Assembly: GCA_963281255.1 (NCBI GenBank)
Contig: OY725489.1
Location: forward strand, 744,001 to 808,000
Source: Aphrocallistes beatrix
Lineage: Eukaryota > Porifera > Hexactinellida > Sceptrulophora > Aphrocallistidae
Reading direction: 5' to 3'
DNA length: 64,000 bases
Numbering within the stretch: position 1 is the stretch's first letter; every line of letters starts with the position of its first letter. The translations under genes and the position numbers were made by a program. The notes under the pieces are model-generated. The model was not told the DNA's origin, did not search any database, and saw only the letters and a program-made list of their open reading frames with translations. Below, in pieces: positions 10,168-22,300 of the stretch.

Positions 10168-12960
10168 ATGGAAGTAGATGCGCCTTCCTTCCAATCGATG
10201 GGGTTAGACCCGCGTATCCTGAAGGCGGTATTCAGGCTGGGCTGGGTAGAGCCTACTCCGGTTCAGAGCCAGGGCATCCCCCTCGCTTTAGAAGGCAACG
10301 ACATCCTCACCAAGGCTAAGACCGGGTCAGGCAAGACTGCAGTCTACCTCTTGCCTATTATGCAGCGGCTACTGAGCAAGGATTGCAAAGGCGTGACTGC
10401 CATTGTGGTGGTGCCTTCTAAAGAGCTGTGTCAGCAGGTCTGTCTCCAGATCAGACAGCTGGCCTGTGCCTGTAGCAGAGAGGTGAAGGCGGTTGATGTT
10501 GTGGCTAATGGGACGAAAGAGCACATCCTCTTCGAGGAACCGAACATCCTCGTAGGTAGGTTGAGATGCGTTGTCGCATCTTACATTTTATTTCTATTAC
10601 GAATTGACATCATTTCCAGTTTTTCAATACATTATCAGTCTTACATTTGAAAATTTTAATCAGACAAGTGCACTCGTTATACTGCGTGATTAGAGGACAC
10701 TTTGTGTCCGCATTCGTCGCCTCTTGTCCTAAACAATGTTAAAACACACCTTGGCGCCAAATTTCGCGTTCCTATAACCTTTTCCATCTCTTCAACCAAC
10801 TCCGGACAAACAAATACACACACATAAACATTGAGTTTATATACGTGTACGCATAAGATGAGATTATTGCTGTAACTCATTACAATTATGTTATAACAAC
10901 GTATCTTAATGCAGTTACATAATATTATATCAATAGACATCAGACTATCGTTATAAAAGGCCCGAGCATTTCTGACATCAGTTCATTAAGATTCACGCAT
11001 CTGTTTACTTCGTATTCAGCTGTGTTCAGTGCAGATACTTATGCTTTCATTACAGAATCGGAATCCTCTCAGCACGGATTCCACGATTGAACCCTCAAAT
11101 TAGTTATTAATTATTCCAGTTTGTGAAATCTTGAAAGGAGACTTGGTTCTACATTATTAACATTCCTAGATATGTAACTTGATCATAAATAATACATGTA
11201 AGCAGGGGCGGTCCCAAGGGGGGGGAGGGGGGGGGCATCCGGGCATTTGCCCCTAGTTTGATTCTGCGGCCCCGGATTTCATTCGACCACGTAAGCCAAA
11301 ATCATAGGAAGCCCCCGGGTTTTTTTCTTTGGCCCCTCCTCGCCCCGGTTTGGAAAATCCTGTGACCACCCCTGCCTGTAAGGCATATTTGCATTCACTC
11401 GTGCCACTTTTCCACAGAAATTATTCATTTTCCAGTATCTGGGAACGGCTGGGTTCCGCTGAACTTGCATATGTATGCAATATACACATTTTCACACCTC
11501 TGGTTAATCTTCTTCATCTGCCATTCGATATGTCGACAGACACTTTCCATGCAGTGTTAAGATTGAATGTAATAATACATTCGGGGGGTTTTATTCCAAA
11601 TATTTTTGTTCATCGTTTTTTTGTCAGTAGACCTCTGTATTCTTATTTTATTGTTAGAGTAGGAGTAACTCCATTACAAACTTTAACATTTAATTCAAGG
11701 TGGATAAGGTCAATTTCCTTCCTAGTAGAGTTCTTGTATTATTGTATTTCCTTGCAAGGTACTCCAAGTAAATTCGTTTCGCTGCTAAAGTCCCACACGA
11801 TTAATTTCGAGTCGCTGGAATGTCTCGTAGTGGATGAAGCCGACTTGATATTCTCATTTGGCTACGAAAAAGATTTCAAACAAATCGCTACCAACTTGCC
11901 CCAAATCTACCAGGCTTTCGTGATGTCAGCCACTTTCAGTGTAGATGTGAAAACTTTGAAAAAGTTGGTCTTACATAATCCAGTGACGCTCAAGCTCAAA
12001 GATCCTGAAATTCCCGAAGCGGAGAAACTCTCTCAGAGTTATATAAAAGCAGAAAAACCGGACAAGTTTTTGCTGATATACGCACTTCTCAAATTAACTT
12101 TACTGAAAGGGAAATCAATCATTTTCGTAAACTCGATCGATAGTTGCTACCATTTGAAGCTATTTTTAGAAAAGTTTTCAATCCGCGCTTGCGTTCTGAA
12201 TTCAGAGTTGCCTCAGAACTCCCGTCTCCACATAATAGAAGAATTCAACAAAGATGTTTACGAAATTATAATCGCGACAGATGACAGTATCAAGCACGCC
12301 ACACGAACCACTGACAAGCCAAGTAAGAAAGTTGAAAAAGATTTGGAATATTCTGTTTCAAGAGGGGTGGACTTCCAAAATATCCAAAATGTGATCAACT
12401 TCGATTTCCCTGGATCCGTTGAGAAATATATCCACAGAATCGGACGCACGGCCCGCGGGACAAAAACGGGGACAGCTTTGTCTCTTGTCAGTTCCAAAGA
12501 GGAAGTGTTCCTCCAGCAACTCGAGGAGAGGCTGAGTTCAAATGGAGAAATCGTGTTGAAATCTTATCAATTCAAAATGTCCGAGATTGAGCATTTCCGG
12601 TATCGAGTCAATGGTGTTGTGAAGTCGATAAGTAAGCTTGCAATCAAAAATGCGAGAATTAGAGAGATAAAAGCGGAAATATTCAACTCTTCAAAGCTGC
12701 AAACCTATTTCGAGAATAACCCGAGGGACTTAGAGGTACTGAGACACGATAGACATTTAATTCCAGAGAAAATCGAGCCTTCAATGAAGTTTATTCCTCC
12801 CTACTTAGTTCCTAAGTCAATGAAAGCTACCTTCACCAACTCAACTATCAAGAAAACGAGACAACATCCATATAAAGCAGGTTCCAACTTTAGGAAGAGG
12901 TCTAGGCATAATCCCTTGAAGACTCTCTCTCTCAATAAACCGAGGAGAAAACACAAATAG
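10168..12960 (+). CDS. DDX56: DEAD-box RNA helicase DDX56/Dbp9 type
   Basis: Two exons, 10168-10555 and 11759-12960, join in frame (GTAG|gtaggt, cttgcaag|GT) for 529 residues; human DDX56 has 547. This nucleolar helicase acts in large ribosomal subunit assembly. Motifs in order: the Q-motif region VFRLGWVEPTPVQSQGIPLA, motif I AKTGSGKT, VVPSKEL, ILVGTPSKFVS across the junction, motif II VVDEADLIF, motif III SAT, KSIIFVNSID, motif V/VI VSRGVDFQNIQNVINFDFPG then YIHRIGRTARGTKTG. The C-terminus is basic (RKRSRHN...RRKHK). Intron 1 (about 1.2 kb) contains a MITE at 11202-11375; an apparent N-terminal extension of the second frame back through that intron is not coding. Confidence 0.9.
11202..11375. 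mobile_element. MITE-like element in DDX56 intron 1
   Basis: Ends gcaggggcggtc (11202-11213) and gaccacccctgc (11364-11375) are inverted repeats with one mismatch. The interior has long G and C runs, similar in style to 3090-3230 but with different termini. No coding capacity. Confidence 0.65.
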
Positions 12961-13080
12961 AATTCGACTAGAGTAGTTATATTCAAATATTGCAATAGAT
13001 ATGACACGTATTGAGTTTTGGGTTGAAACAAGGTTTAATATGTGACATGGATTATAGGGAAATTCACGATAATATTTAGT

Positions 13081-13232
13081 TTCAACCTTTGTTTGGCTGT
13101 GGGACCCCTATAGCAATTATTCCTGTGGACCCCTTCCTATTGACCGTTATACAAAATTTCGAATCCTGTGTACTCCCTGATATCTTATGTGGACCACTAA
13201 GGGGTCCATTGGCTCCAGGTTAGGAACCACTG
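13081..13232 (-). mobile_element. hAT-type MITE, family A
   Basis: Reverse-oriented member of the family whose sense strand reads cagtggttcccaacctggg at one end and aaaaccgctg at the other. It holds the shared blocks ggaccactaaggggtcc and gaaccactg. Copies at 19002-19122 and 54430-54541 show 8-bp flanking duplications typical of hAT transposons. It lies between the DDX56 and DED genes. Confidence 0.65.
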
Positions 13233-13361
13233 ATTTAGGATTAAGTTTTTTGACAATCAATTTCAATTACATCGAAATAGTGTTGGGTTCTACAATGGAA
13301 ATAATGGATTTACACACAGAATGTTCATTACCCTTGCATTGTCTCTTATTGATTAGTTAAA

Positions 13362-13709
13362 ATGCCTTTGAACAAGTTCACTAAACTCAGAACGGATTGC
13401 ACGAGGGAACTGAATGACAGCTTAGAAGATGCGAGGAAGTTCCGTCAAGGTGTTGGCTTTATTGGATTCATTACATCGAGCAGGAAAGATTCAACTTCAA
13501 TTCATAATATCCTCGCAGAATTGAAAGACAAAGCTTACATTCGTGAAGATAATGTTGATGTTCTATTCTACATCTTTCATATAATGGAGATACAGAGTTG
13601 CAAGGAATTGGTCGAGGAGTATATGCGTACCAATCAGTCGGAGATGTCATCACATCAACCTCAACCTCCTCCTCCTCTTCACGGTGAGCTAATTGATCTA
13701 AATGATTGA
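13362..13709 (+). CDS. Death-effector-domain (DED) only protein
   Basis: Single exon of 115 residues. Residues ~5-90 have the helix pattern of a DED: TRELNDSLEDARKFR, GFIGFITSSRKDSTSIHNIL, the conserved helix-5 style LKDKAYIREDNVDVLFYIF, and a final helix IQSCKELVEEYM. Such modules mediate homotypic contacts in death-receptor and ERK-scaffold signalling. Length and DED-only architecture resemble PEA-15 (130 residues) rather than FADD or caspase-8. The acidic Pro-rich tail (QPQPPPPLHGELIDLND) is distinctive. A canonical RxDL charge motif is not evident in the last helix. gattag lies 6 bp before the ATG. A death-domain gene lies about 4.4 kb away across eEF2. The identification is by fold pattern only. 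Confidence 0.6.
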   Translation: MPLNKFTKLRTDCTRELNDSLEDARKFRQGVGFIGFITSSRKDSTSIHNILAELKDKAYIREDNVDVLFYIFHIMEIQSCKELVEEYMRTNQSEMSSHQPQPPPPLHGELIDLND

Positions 13710-14279
13710 GTATAAAAGGTCACATTTTTTAGATTTTTTTAAAAAAATAATTTAAAATTTTTACTCAAAATTGTCGCGTCGTTTAGAATAACACTCGAAC
13801 TGAATACCAAAACTGACATTAAGTATGCTCCAACAATTATAAATTATCACCAAAAGTGTTTGAACCTAGGAAATAACGATGGACTACTAGTAGTAACGGA
13901 GATATATCCCCGAGTTACATATCGATTGTTTTAACTGCAAGATCACGGACGGTATTATTGACCAATGAAAATCTTAAAATTCTACTAAATTGTACTGTTT
14001 GCTGCTTAATTTACTGATTTATTCAGTATAATTTTATATTTTGTATTATGATGAAACCTTTTTTCATTTTATGTTACAAAGTTGCCGCGAGTATAAGACT
14101 TAAATTAAATTTTTATGAAAATATTTTTTAATATCAAGAGCAATAATATGAACGAGAACTTCCAGCATGCATGTTTCTATAACTCTACAAATTTCCTAGA
14201 TAAAAACACTCTGAGTAAGCTTTGGCATTTGTTGTCTCATTTCACTTCCATCGATTCCATTCCTAAAATGAATCTCAGG
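13710..14279. other. Spacer between converging DED and eEF2 genes
   Basis: Very AT-rich, with a 13733-13765 T/A run. It must contain the 3' UTRs of both genes. A 123-codon plus-strand frame overlapping the eEF2 end is not coding in my view because its right half is antisense to eEF2. Confidence 0.4.
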
Positions 14280-16802
14280 TTAGAGTCTGTCCAGGTAGCG
14301 ATCCAAGGGGGGGACACCTTCAGCCAACCCTTTACGTTTCCGCGTCGTTGTAACCACAGCCGCCGCCATATTGGAGAGACCCCCTTCCATCGGATCTCCG
14401 GGCAGAAGTTGCCAATGGCTGAAGACGCACTGAGGAAAAGCTTGACCGCCCGTCTTGCTCCTCAGCTCAGCTGTGAAGCCGGATGACTCACACACAGGGA
14501 GGTAGGACTTTATCACTGACATCGGGGAATATTCCATCCTCGTTTCCTCGAACACAACTCCTCTCCGGCGGTTCAGAACTGCGTAGATTCCGCCCATGGC
14601 CTCTTGCGGGCACTGGATCTCGCACAGGTAGACTGGCTCCAGGATCCGCGGCCGTGCGGTCAGCATGGACGCATTGAAGACCCGCCTGGAAGTCGGGATG
14701 ATCTGTCCGGCACCTCTGTGAATGGCGTCCGAGTGGAGCATCACGTCCTGGATGTTGAAACAGACGCCGCGACAGCTCTCTTCACACAGCACCCCCTCCT
14801 TGCTGGCCCACTGGAACCCGGCCACGATGGTGTCCTTAACCTCGTTCAGGTACTGGACTCCCTTGGTGCAGTCGACTAGCATGTTCGGCCCGGAATTCTC
14901 GGGACCGAATGCCCAAATTTTCCGCCCCTCTAGAAGGTCCCATTTGTACTTGTCCACGAGGAACCGCGCCCGCGCCTTGACGTCTCCGGTGGGATTTATC
15001 TCCCCACTGTCAATGTCCTCTGCGATCCCCTCGGCCAACGGGGCGGCCTGGCAGTAAATGCGATTATGCGAGTTGGGAGATTTGGAATGACACATCTTGG
15101 AGCTCTCCTCCGAGACGGTTTCACGATAGGAGACAATGGGTTCGCTCTTTCTTATCGGGACACAGGCGTAATCTTCCAGATCCTTCAGACAGATCTCAAG
15201 ATGCAGTTCCCCAGCTCCAGCTATGATGTGCTCTCCGGACGCTTCCGTACAGCACTGCACCATCGGGTCCGACTTCGCTAAGCGTTTCATCCCTTCGATC
15301 AGCTTGGGAAGATCTATGGCGCTCTTAGGCTCCACGGCTATACGCACGACTGGGCTAACACTGAACTTCATGACTCGCATGTTGTGCGCTACCTCAGATG
15401 TAGTGATGGTGCCTGTCTTCATGAGGTACTGATCCACCCCAACCAAACCGACTACATTTCCGCACGGCACGTCCTCCATGCCCTCCACACTACGTCCCAT
15501 CATCAACACTGTCCTCTGAATGTTCTTGATGTACAGGTCTTTCTTCATTCCCGGTTTAAAGTCAGGCCCCATGATCCGTACTTTCTGTCCTGTGACAACT
15601 GTGCCGGAGAAAACGCGTCCGAACGCGTAGAAGCGGCCTTTCTCCGGGGTGGGCACCATCTTGGACACGTACATCATCAGTGGCGCTTCCGGATCGCAGT
15701 TTTTGACACCTACAGCCACCTCGTCATCCTTAGGTCCCTCGTACAAGATCTCCATGCGGTACTTCTGAGCTGCCACTGGGGAGGGCAGGTGGATGGCGAT
15801 CATCTGCAGCATAGTTTCTCCCGCTGGCAGCCAGCGACTCATGCACAGCTTTAGCAACGACTTTCCTTCCTCTTTCATTTCTTCCCCGCTCAGCTTTATG
15901 TTCAGCTTTTGTGTTAGTTTAGTTACTTCTTCCTTTTTGAAGTTCATAATGGCGTTGAATAGTTTGTAGATAGGATTTAGGATTAGCAGGCAGAATCCGC
16001 GTTCATATCCTTCGCCCGTCTCTTCCTTCCACTTGTTCTCTTTCTCGCTGTAGAACTGGTCGCCCCACAGCCGCTTCATCAAATTCTTAGGTTCTAGCTT
16101 GAACTTTTCAACGTAGATCTCGGCGAACTGCTTCAAGGTGAAGGCCCACCCATGCAAACCCGATCCGAACCCGACAGTGCCGTTTGAAGGAGTCACCGTG
16201 ATGTCCCCCATGGGCGTGTCCTCTCCGTAGGTCTGGATGATGACATTGACGCTCTCGACAATACGCGCCAACTTCTGGTAGAGATCTTCCCCTTCGAGTT
16301 GGAGTTCCAGGAGTGCTCGGTCGATTTTGTTCATGAAAAGGATCGGTTTGATTCGCTCCGAGATCGCTTGGCGTAGGACTGTCTCTGTTTGCACACATAC
16401 GCCGCTCACACAGTCCACTACCACGAGAGCGCCGTCCGTTACTCGGAGAGCAGCCGTCACCTCGGAAGAGAAGTCCACGTGTCCAGGGGAATCGATCAAG
16501 TTGATCAGGAAACCGTTTCCGTCCGTCTCTTCCGAGATGTAGTCCATGTCAGTGGCTTTAAGTTCGTAGTAGAGAGACACAGCTGTGGACTTGATGGTGA
16601 TACAGCGTTGCTGTTCGTCTTCACGGATGTCAGTGAAACGTGCTTCTCCTGCACGGTCTTTCGCGATTAGACCGGCCATCGAGATGAGAGAATCGGTCAG
16701 TGTCGACTTTCCATGGTCAACGTGTGCGATGACGGATATGTTACGGATGTTTGTTTGCTTACCCATGATAGCACGGACTTGTTCAATCGTGAAGTTAACC
16801 AT
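14280..16802 (-). CDS. EEF2: Eukaryotic translation elongation factor 2
   Basis: Single exon, 840 residues (human 858). This GTPase drives ribosomal translocation. G-domain motifs are AHVDHGKST (residues 26-34), DSPGHVDF and MNKIDRALL. The C-terminal domain holds the diphthamide loop [15 protein letters not shown] with the modifiable His present. Differences from the usual eEF2: the loop reads HRGAG rather than HRGGG; the switch-I segment is RFTDIREDE, so the first kinase-target Thr (57) is kept but the second (59) is Ile; and [13 protein letters not shown] replaces the usual PVNESFGFTADLR. The frame is intronless and more GC-rich than its neighbours, which could mean strong codon bias or retroposition. 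TTTAG lies 16 bp before the ATG. Confidence 0.95.
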   Translation of the reverse strand: MVNFTIEQVRAIMGKQTNIRNISVIAHVDHGKSTLTDSLISMAGLIAKDRAGEARFTDIREDEQQRCITIKSTAVSLYYELKATDMDYISEETDGNGFLINLIDSPGHVDFSSEVTAALRVTDGALVVVDCVSGVCVQTETVLRQAISERIKPILFMNKIDRALLELQLEGEDLYQKLARIVESVNVIIQTYGEDTPMGDITVTPSNGTVGFGSGLHGWAFTLKQFAEIYVEKFKLEPKNLMKRLWGDQFYSEKENKWKEETGEGYERGFCLLILNPIYKLFNAIMNFKKEEVTKLTQKLNIKLSGEEMKEEGKSLLKLCMSRWLPAGETMLQMIAIHLPSPVAAQKYRMEILYEGPKDDEVAVGVKNCDPEAPLMMYVSKMVPTPEKGRFYAFGRVFSGTVVTGQKVRIMGPDFKPGMKKDLYIKNIQRTVLMMGRSVEGMEDVPCGNVVGLVGVDQYLMKTGTITTSEVAHNMRVMKFSVSPVVRIAVEPKSAIDLPKLIEGMKRLAKSDPMVQCCTEASGEHIIAGAGELHLEICLKDLEDYACVPIRKSEPIVSYRETVSEESSKMCHSKSPNSHNRIYCQAAPLAEGIAEDIDSGEINPTGDVKARARFLVDKYKWDLLEGRKIWAFGPENSGPNMLVDCTKGVQYLNEVKDTIVAGFQWASKEGVLCEESCRGVCFNIQDVMLHSDAIHRGAGQIIPTSRRVFNASMLTARPRILEPVYLCEIQCPQEAMGGIYAVLNRRRGVVFEETRMEYSPMSVIKSYLPVCESSGFTAELRSKTGGQAFPQCVFSHWQLLPGDPMEGGLSNMAAAVVTTTRKRKGLAEGVPPLDRYLDRL

Positions 16803-16988
16803 GGTGATAATGATGTGCTAAATTTTTCAGTGAAAATGTACTTTAAATCATAGATATATCTAGATACATGAAAAATGTTAAGCCCACCATACTCAATGCA
16901 ACAGTTGTGTGCAAATTGTATGGTGGATTTTAGTTAATAAACCCTTGAATGCACTTGGGATTTTTCTATTTATAGTAGTAACCCCAAA

Positions 16989-17031
16989 CTTATATGGCTT
17001 CCCCATTGAAAATGGCTTAAACCGGAAATGA
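16989..17031 (+). promoter_or_regulatory. Upstream element copy 1 (ETS-like CCGGAAAT)
   Basis: Contains ttatatggctt, then cttaaaccggaaatgac. The same arrangement is found at 18018-18059 just upstream of the death-domain gene. CCGGAAAT resembles an ETS/GABP binding core. Either a duplicated promoter element or a remnant of a larger local duplication. Confidence 0.4.
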
Positions 17032-18017
17032 CGCAACACATTCCTGTGGCAAGCGTGGGTTATTAAAGAAGATGATAGGATTTATTACAAGGTTAATTAA
17101 TTTATTTTTAGGAATTGCTCTGTGACCATGATGATTTAGCATATTTTGAACCTAAAATGAAAGTTGAGTTGGGCATTCAGATAAAAATAGGTTGGGATTA
17201 GTAGATAATTTTTATTCTCAAAATAGCATATTATATTAGAAGTTACTATTCTTATATACTCTAGTCGCTCCAAATAGAATCCTATGCAATGATTGCAAAG
17301 CCTTTATTAAGATTGTATTAGTCTAAATTTAGAATGATCTAAAATTAGAATTAATATGTATTCCGGCTGATGTCACTGGAAATATATTATTACTTTAGCA
17401 AGTTGCTGACATGTTTGCATAGTGATTCAATCACAGTAATGGAACTTTTGGTGAGGAACGTGATTATGAAGGGACACATTTCTTAATAACGTAGATATTA
17501 AGGACGAAATTGATTGACTAACCAATATTAAATTCTAAATAATACCTGTGCTTCACACCTGTGTTATATCACAGTGTCTTCCCTTAAAGAGACCGTGAAT
17601 ACCATGTGAGTTCGCGAGACAGTCCCTAGAATATTTATCACATGTTAAATCCTACTCATTATTGCTTAATTCTTTTTGAAAATTCAATGATCCACCTTCA
17701 TATCAAGCAACTGACATATTTACAAATCATCACTAGATTTCACAAATTTATTCATTCTTATTTTCTATTTCTGATAATAAATGCCAGTTTAAGACACTAA
17801 ATTATGAACATTGATGTTTCATCCATTTTGTGTTTGAATACTTGATAGTAGTTGGAGCTTAATTAACCCGAGGATTCCTGTAATAACAACTCTAATAAAA
17901 TAGATTGGCTAATTTGGAGTGGTTTTAGTGTTTCCTGTATTAGAAAGTAAAAGTAAAATTGTTAATAATTACCCTAAACACCATGGGGGTCGATTCTTTA
18001 TATAATTAATCCCGCAT

Positions 18018-18059
18018 TTATATGGCTTTCCCGCTCAACAGTGACTTAACCGGAAATGA
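18018..18059 (+). promoter_or_regulatory. Upstream element copy 2 (ETS-like CCGGAAAT)
   Basis: tttatatggctttcccg followed by gacttaaccggaaatgag, about 25 bp before the possible start codon at 18084. See the paired copy at 16989-17031. Confidence 0.4.
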
Positions 18060-18083
18060 GTTAGCAAAATCCGCTGTCCATCA

Positions 18084-18452
18084 ATGGGTTTAATTAAATT
18101 AATAGATTTTAAAAAACAACATCCTTTTTTTTACTGTTTCTTTCTAGCGATCACTGATCGCATTGAAGATAAGGATCTACTAAACATATCAGAAAAGATT
18201 CCTGTGGGTGAACTAGAAAACTTCGCAGTAAAAGGACTTGGTTTCACTTTTATCCAGTTCGAAAATCTTACAGACGGCTTTGCTAGGACTAAGAAGACGT
18301 TGGAAATACTAAAGAAGTGGCATACTAGTGCTCCGATTAGTGAAAGCGCCTCAGCGATGCCACACTGTAGCTACGGAGGCTTAAAATTAGCCTTGCGAAG
18401 AGCTAATCTGAATGGCGTCATTAGAGATCTGGGCTTGGATAAGTATCCATAA
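18084..18452 (+). CDS. Death-domain protein, small
   Basis: The coding core 18147-18452 matches a death domain: DKDLLNISEKIPVGELENFA, VKGLGFTFIQFENL, TKKTLEILKKWHTSAP, then GGLKLALRRANLNGVIRDLGL, i.e. six helices with the conserved helix-5 Trp and a final L..AL....L..L. A strong pyrimidine tract and tttctag precede 18147. Splicing ATGG (18084-18087) to that acceptor would give a 102-residue protein starting MAITDRIEDKD; without splicing the frame reads through as 122 residues with a hydrophobic start. The donor gtttaa is weak, so the 5' end is uncertain. Death domains form oligomeric signalling complexes with other death-fold proteins. Confidence 0.6.
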   Translation: MGLIKLIDFKKQHPFFYCFFLAITDRIEDKDLLNISEKIPVGELENFAVKGLGFTFIQFENLTDGFARTKKTLEILKKWHTSAPISESASAMPHCSYGGLKLALRRANLNGVIRDLGLDKYP

Positions 18453-18821
18453 TTGGACCCACTCTGAACTATTAACTTCTATGTACATTTGAACTGTTGT
18501 TGTTTTTACTGTATATTCCCGCATTCAGCTATTAGTTGGTATCCATGTATGTATATTAGCTGCTGATATTGTGCATTGCATTCCTATTTCTGATTGTTTT
18601 CATTGCATTATTAGATTGAACATTGATTGTAGAATTGGGTGGGAACCATTCTTTGCTTATATTCCAACATAAAGCATAAAGTCTTTACCCAGCTTGGTTA
18701 CAACGGAAAACTAGACAAAATGAAAAAAACAAAAACTATTTTTTTAACAACATTTATATAATTATGATTCCATAGTCTACTCTGCATAAGGCCTGGTATA
18801 AACCTCAAAACTTTGGACTAG

Positions 18822-18990
18822 GGATGAAGTAGAGGACGGAATTATAAGCGAACAACTTTATAGCTGGAATTTTACATGGTAAGTGTTAGTTTCACAAATT
18901 TTCAATCGATCTGTTTATTTAATACACGGGAAAGGACTTCATTTAAATTACTATACGCTGGAGACTCCTGCATCGTCCTCTACTTCATCC
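18822..18990. mobile_element. Inverted-repeat element with 17-bp perfect ends
   Basis: ggatgaagtagaggacg at 18822-18838 is exactly complementary to 18974-18990. The 135-bp interior is AT-rich and non-coding. It lies 12 bp from the hAT-type element at 19002. Confidence 0.65.
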
Positions 18991-19001
18991 ATGATATAAT
19001 C

Positions 19002-19122
19002 CAGTGGTCCCCAACCTGGGGTCCATGGACCCCTTAGTGGTCCACAGAAGATATCAGGGGGTCCACATAATATAGGAAAATTGATATAGGGGTCGACAGT
19101 CTAAAAAGGTTGAAAACCGCTG
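19002..19122 (+). mobile_element. hAT-type MITE, family A
   Basis: Reads cagtggtccccaacctggg at the left and aaaaccgctg at the right. It is flanked by atataatc and gtataatc, an 8-bp target duplication with one mismatch, as expected of hAT transposition. Confidence 0.8.
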
Positions 19123-19326
19123 GTATAATCGATGCCAGATCTAAATTCTTGTATAGGCAATAATAAAATGATTTATCGTAATATAAATAGTTTGGTTTTC
19201 GTAAAACTCAGCTTTGCCACTACAGAAACATGTCCATAGGTTCTTAACACTGGCTAATAACAAAGTGATTGGAAATCAGCAAAACTAACTAAGCTAGCTA
19301 TCTAATTAATAAGTCTGTCGCTGTTT

Positions 19327-22300
19327 TTAACTTGATTGCGTCATATTCGGTTTCTTGTTCATTCTTCTTTCTTGATATAAATCATGTACTGGCGTGTTTG
19401 TTCCCTCAATTTCAGTATCCGCGTGTGAACGTTTCTTCGTTTTAGGCTTTTCATCAAACTTGAGAGTGTCAATATTCGTCAACATGGTGTCTATAAGAAA
19501 ATCTTCATTAATCCTATGACCACTTCACACCAATCCTTGATATTATAATGTATTTGTATTAACAGTAGGATTGCTTAATATCAGTCCTTAAATTCCATTA
19601 TTCGAAATTTGGTATCATATTAACATTGAAATTCTGAATTTAATAAATTATATATCTACAAAATCTTGATTCCCCCCCTTTATGAGTTATTTATCTAACC
19701 TGGGTCTTGTTGGTGATCTGTCTGTACTATCATTCTCATGAGGTCCTCCACCTTCACGAACGGCCCATGAAAGCACGTGGGAGGAGGGAGTTTGCTGACT
19801 AGGTCCGTCAGACTCTCCGGTATGGGGTACACCCCTCCTGCATGTGTGAGCAAGCCGATACCTGTAGAGTACATAATCGTATTTTAGATCCTAGCGCAAT
19901 GTTCCCAATCTTCATTAAACCAAGTGGAAGTCCCTAAAAGCAGAGAGCCGCTCCCTTGGTTGCTCGTAATAGTAATTATTAACGATCGGGAAAGTACAAG
20001 CATCGGATCCTGGAGCTAGAAAATACTCCTGAGAAAGTATTTGGATCCCTGAGCATACACGTCAACCGTCCCGCTTTTTTCACTCTTCTATTGAGCTAAT
20101 TTTACGAGTGTCCCGTTTTTACATGAAATTTCCTCATTATGACCCGATTTTTTGAATTCCTTGTATAATACTTTTCCATTGCGTCCCGCTTTTATCATGG
20201 CTCAATTTGGCATGTATGCCAGGGCCCCAAAAGAAAGGCTTCTAAGCGAATGTCTCAGAATTTCACGCAGTGCCTCAAAATTAAGTTGTACATCCATGGT
20301 TCCTGTTATATAAGTGCCTCAGAACTTCACGCAACATGTATTAAATTAATCCGATTCCCCGTTTCTAGGTACGTAATGGTACCTGGAGCTCCTGCAGGCT
20401 TATAAGGCTGCATATGCGTCGTGTCTGGCTTGTAAATATGAGGCTCGTAACTGCATTCAGATATGCTCCCAGATACGCTAGCCAACCTCACGCCGTCTGG
20501 CTGTGTGATGCGACTCTGCAAATTGAAATGTTTAAATTAACGCATAATATTCGTTCCATATTCAAGACGTGCTTACCTTGTACTTCATTACTTTTAGTTC
20601 GTTTTCTGTGCAGGGATACAAGTCAATGTATTTGTATCTGTCAATCACAATGATTGCATCCTTTTCTTTCATTCTCTGCAATCACAAAATATGGTTGAAT
20701 GCGATTGCTAATAGGAGTACCCCCCCCCCCCCCCGTATCCGTACTTACCTCTGGAAGTATTTCCTCCAAAGCTTCAAATCTCCGTTTCTCCACCTTGAGC
20801 AGGCTGGTGAGATCTCCCACGTTGTTCTCGAACTCGTAGAATTGATCCCATATTTCTCTATTATCAGAGATGTAATAAATACATCGAACATAGGTAATGT
20901 CAATAAAACAATTTATAAAATCCTTTGGATTGCAAATAAGCAAAGTTGAAACCGATTGAACCGAATTTCAGTATTCATAAACCTAACCGAATACGAATAC
21001 TGATAATATTCGGTTACTCCAATTAAATACGAATACTGGTATTGGGTTCCCAACCGAATATCAACTACAGGTAGCTCCGCTTAATCGGGACACTTTGGAT
21101 ATTTCGGCCCGATTAAGCGGAGTTCCCAATTAACTGATGAAGTTTAGTATTAGCTTCTATGTATGGGAACCATTTCGTTCCTGGAGACTTGTCCCAATAA
21201 AGCGGTTGTCCCGATTAAGCGGAGTTGACTGTATTTGCCAAATAGTATTTGGTCTAACTGAATATTGAACTATTCGGTTCCAAACTTGCAAATAAGGTAG
21301 TTCCACGACTTACGCTGTTTGCTCTGGCTGGACCTGAGTGAGTGCCTTCTCAAATAAAACCCTCGCGTTATTCTCATCTACAGGGGTACTAGAATGTGAG
21401 CATAATGGGTACATACATTCCTAAGCAAACTGAGTCATACCATTAAGATGTGTTAGAAAGTCCAGGTAGGCCAACACATATGATGATTCTGCTCCGAATT
21501 TCTAAGCATACAATTAAATATATTGCAGTTAGTGAGAACAGTTAAGTCGAAGTCGCTTTTTGTCTGATTGATTTTCACAGCTTAGGCAATTACGACGACG
21601 GACAAAAAAACCCACTACTTTATAATGCAAGTAATAAAACAATGTCGGCCAAGTGAAAAACAGACTTGACTGTACAGTGTTACCTTGTATCCGAGATCGA
21701 ATATCTTCAAAGCTGTAACCGTTTCCTAAAAAACTAGATTAATACAATCTACGTTACCAAAGCATTTCACGATTATGCAACGAACCTTGCTTGAATAATA
21801 CTCCATCAATGCAGCAGCAACATAAACCTGCAAATGCCTAATAAATGTCCTGCTTTAGAGTTGAGACATTTTATGAATAACATACGTGGTGTTTGCTTCT
21901 AGGATCATTTCGAGCTCGCCGAAACACCCCACGAGCGGTTATAACCCCTTCCACTCGCCTTGTGAACTTCATGTACTGGACATAAATCTAGAAATTGTAT
22001 TCGATTCCTTGTCACTTTATACTGTCAATATTTACTAGCTATTTCAGTGGATCCCGGTTTTAAGAACACCTGACAACATTCATATCCTGAAAAGGTCTTG
22101 CATAAAAAAGCAGAGAAATTACCAGATAAGACAAGTAAACAATGACCAAAGTATTGATATATTATTGCATTCCTACGAAACATGCTTTATACAACAAAAT
22201 TGTGATTTGTAATTTATTTGAAATGTGATAAAATTGAAGTTTGATATGCTTCTATCTATTCCGGAAGTGTACACAATTAGTCACTACTGTCATGAAGATA

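Larger units (their letters stand above)
16803..18083. other. Divergent promoter region between eEF2 and the death-domain gene
   Basis: About 1.3 kb of AT-rich DNA between two divergently transcribed genes. It holds two related copies of a ~43-bp motif (16989-17031 and 18018-18059). I see no convincing gene; a 30-codon open stretch after a ttattttag acceptor near 17110 is too short to call. Confidence 0.45.
18453..19326. other. Spacer between converging death-domain and CSTF3 genes
   Basis: Non-coding AT-rich DNA that includes two inverted-repeat elements listed separately (18822-18990, 19002-19122). Nothing else recognised. Confidence 0.5.

Noticed and set aside
11329-11758. N-terminal ~140 codons of the second DDX56 frame
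   Set aside because: They run through a MITE and have no helicase similarity; the acceptor at 11758 joined to exon 1 gives the normal ILVGTPSKF sequence.
14483-15854. Several plus-strand frames of 64-156 codons
   Set aside because: Antisense shadows of the GC-rich eEF2 coding frame.
17107-17200. A 30-codon open stretch after a ttattttag acceptor, near the eEF2 upstream element
   Set aside because: Too short, no domain, no matching donor; could be a remnant of a duplicated death-domain gene, but nothing in the residues supports that.
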